Below are positions 21,803 through 22,990 of a stretch of 22,990 nucleotides of DNA, piece after piece. The stretch's first letter is position 1. Each line of letters starts with the position of its first letter. Location of the stretch: assembly GCA_964587525.1 (NCBI GenBank), contig CAZPLZ010000026.1:1-22990 (forward strand), written 5' to 3'. The translations under genes were made by a program, and so were the position numbers. Source of the DNA: CAZPLZ01 sp964587525 (lineage in GTDB: Bacteria > Oederibacteriota > CAKKQC01). The notes under the pieces are model-generated. The model was not told the origin of the DNA. It did no database searches and saw only the letters and a list, made by a program, of their open reading frames with translations.

Positions 21803-22990
21803 CCCTCCTCCTCCCACTCCTCCTGCTGTGGAATCTGTGGCTCCTGCTGTTCTGGGTGGCCCGGTTCCACATCCAGCCTTCAGACCTGAGCAGCGCCTTC
21901 CGCCAGTACTTTCTCCAGGCGGATTTCTCCTGGGCGGCCCTTTTCGAAAACTGGATTCAATTTGGTCTAAGCGGCCTAGCCTTAGTCGGCACGCTGGTGT
22001 TAGCGAGGGCGGCGGGCCTAGCGCTCGCCCAGACACTCCGTGCCCAAAAGCTCTGCCGTGAGGAGCCGCTGCTCCCGCTGGCGTTCGGCCTCGGCCTGCT
22101 GGGCAGCGCAGTGTTGGGGTTAGGGCTGACCGGGCTCCTCGTCACCCCGCCGCGCCTCATCGCGGTCGCCCTGCTGACCGCGCTGGCAGTGATCAAGGGG
22201 AAATCTTTGTTGGCCCCCCCCTTCCGATTCGCAACCCCAAGCTGGCTCGCCAAGCTTTCGCCCATCACGTGGATCGCCCTCGCCCTCGCGTTCCTGATCA
22301 CGGCCGTCGGCGTGCTCAACATCGAGATGGCCTGGGACGCGCTGACCTATCATCTGCGTATTCCCTCGTTTTACGTGTATCGCCACAAGATTTTCGACGT
22401 GTGGCACCACAAATGGAGTTATTTCCCGTCGCAGATCGAAATGCTCTACCTCTTCAGCCAGATCATTCAAGGTGACCTGCTGGCCCGCTTCCTGAACGCG
22501 GCATGCGGGATCCTCCTGCTTCTCTCCGTGCGCGATTTGGCACGGCGCCTGGGTACCACTGGCTTCTGGCCGGTGCTCCTGCTCGCCGCTTCACCTCTGT
22601 TTCTCATATTAAGTACGCGGGCCTACATCGACCTGGGATTCGCGTTCCTGCTCACGCTTTCGCTTGTCAACTTTCTTATCTGGTGGGAGCGTGGATCGTT
22701 GCCCGCCCTCGCCGCCAGCGGACTCTTGGCGGGGTGGGGCATGGGCAGCAAATACCTCGGCGTGCTGTTCCCCATCGCCATCCTGGCCGCGGCCATGCCC
22801 AAGCTTAAAGCGGCCAACGGCTGGCGGGCGGCGGCACTCTGGATCACTCTGGCTTCCCTTCCACTGGCGCCGTGGCTGGTCAAAAATTGGCTCTACACGG
22901 CCAACCCCATCTTTCCTTTCTTAAGCGGGGTCTTCGGCCAACCCACCGCCATACCTTCCGAGTGGCACCTAACGTTGTATGACCAACGAA
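21799..22990 (+). CDS. GT-C-like membrane glycosyltransferase (partial, 3' end outside window)
   Basis: The frame is open from the PorV-like stop to the window end (397 codons visible). It begins with a membrane segment (LTLLLPLLLLWNLWLLLFWV), followed by several more. The key region is NIEMAWDALTYHLRIPSFYV (D180, H185) followed by WSYFPSQIEMLYLFSQ. This matches the DALxYHLxxP ... FPxxxEML pattern of multi-pass predicted mannosyl/dolichyl-type transferases acting on polyprenyl-linked sugars. Later motifs are LSTRAYIDLGFAFLLTLS, GWGMGSKYLG and NWLYTANPIFPF. The latter two, like the first, are typical of the family. No ATG, GTG or TTG precedes the first membrane segment without deep overlap (an ATG at 21631 would overlap by about 170 bases). 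A CTG at 21799 overlaps the upstream stop as CTGA and is my proposed start. A GTG at 21856 would lose the first membrane segment. Confidence 0.82.
   Translation, partial: MTLLLPLLLLWNLWLLLFWVARFHIQPSDLSSAFRQYFLQADFSWAALFENWIQFGLSGLALVGTLVLARAAGLALAQTLRAQKLCREEPLLPLAFGLGLLGSAVLGLGLTGLLVTPPRLIAVALLTALAVIKGKSLLAPPFRFATPSWLAKLSPITWIALALAFLITAVGVLNIEMAWDALTYHLRIPSFYVYRHKIFDVWHHKWSYFPSQIEMLYLFSQIIQGDLLARFLNAACGILLLLSVRDLARRLGTTGFWPVLLLAASPLFLILSTRAYIDLGFAFLLTLSLVNFLIWWERGSLPALAASGLLAGWGMGSKYLGVLFPIAILAAAMPKLKAANGWRAAALWITLASLPLAPWLVKNWLYTANPIFPFLSGVFGQPTAIPSEWHLTLYDQR

Noticed and set aside
1..22990. CRISPR arrays, tRNA or rRNA genes, transposase genes, toxin-antitoxin pairs
   Set aside because: I saw no evenly spaced direct repeats, no tRNA-like cloverleaf and no protein with transposase or toxin motifs. 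The only mobile-like sequences are short palindromic elements.

Overview
The window is GC-rich bacterial DNA with very high coding density. It holds 18 protein genes (two run off the ends), no gap longer than about 120 bases, and no RNA genes or CRISPR array that I could see. Outer-membrane PorV/PorQ (UPF0164)-like barrels, secreted proteins with a FlgD-Ig / type IX-like C-terminal domain, an O-antigen ligase-like polymerase and GT-C membrane glycosyltransferases point to a Gram-negative (diderm) bacterium. The gene mix resembles uncultured phyla that carry many UPF0164 and FlgD-Ig proteins (Elusimicrobiota/Omnitrophota-like lineages). I cannot fix the phylum from sequence alone.

Layout. (A) Minus strand, 5388 down to 1: a choice-of-anchor-L secreted protein with a FlgD-like tail, then a REP-like palindrome, a seven-repeat beta-propeller protein with a nearly identical tail, a PorV-like barrel, a 76-residue membrane protein and a DUF2723 GT-C glycosyltransferase. 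(B) Plus strand, 5456 to 11871: a ZIP metal transporter, a PhoB-like regulator, a PhoR-like kinase, an O-antigen ligase/polymerase with a TPR tail, RadC and a histone-deacetylase-family amidohydrolase. From the regulator onward every junction overlaps or abuts, so this reads as one transcription unit. (C) Minus strand, 17543 down to 11843: an MrfA(YprA)-type helicase fused to an MrfB(YprB)-type exonuclease, then a second propeller/FlgD-tail protein and a second PorV-like barrel. (D) Plus strand, 17662 to 22990: a small secreted protein, ComEC, a third PorV-like barrel behind a good promoter, and another GT-C-like membrane protein cut by the window end.

How the genes may work together. Two themes alternate. 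One is the cell surface: secreted proteins ending in a sorting-type domain are encoded directly upstream of, and overlapping, dedicated PorV-like barrels, with polyprenol-dependent glycosyltransferases and an O-antigen polymerase nearby. By analogy with the type IX system (PorV shuttles cargo that carries a C-terminal domain, and the cargo is attached to a glycan), this suggests cargo-plus-shuttle cassettes. That is inference, because no PorU, PorK-N or Sov gene is in the window. The other theme is DNA uptake and repair: ComEC, RadC and the Mrf-like fusion. Two repeat features stand out. A 152-bp inverted-repeat element has become the in-frame linker of the helicase-exonuclease fusion, with a 20-base exact piece of it also just upstream of that gene. 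A REP-like palindrome lies between two secreted-protein genes whose 3' ends are near-duplicates.
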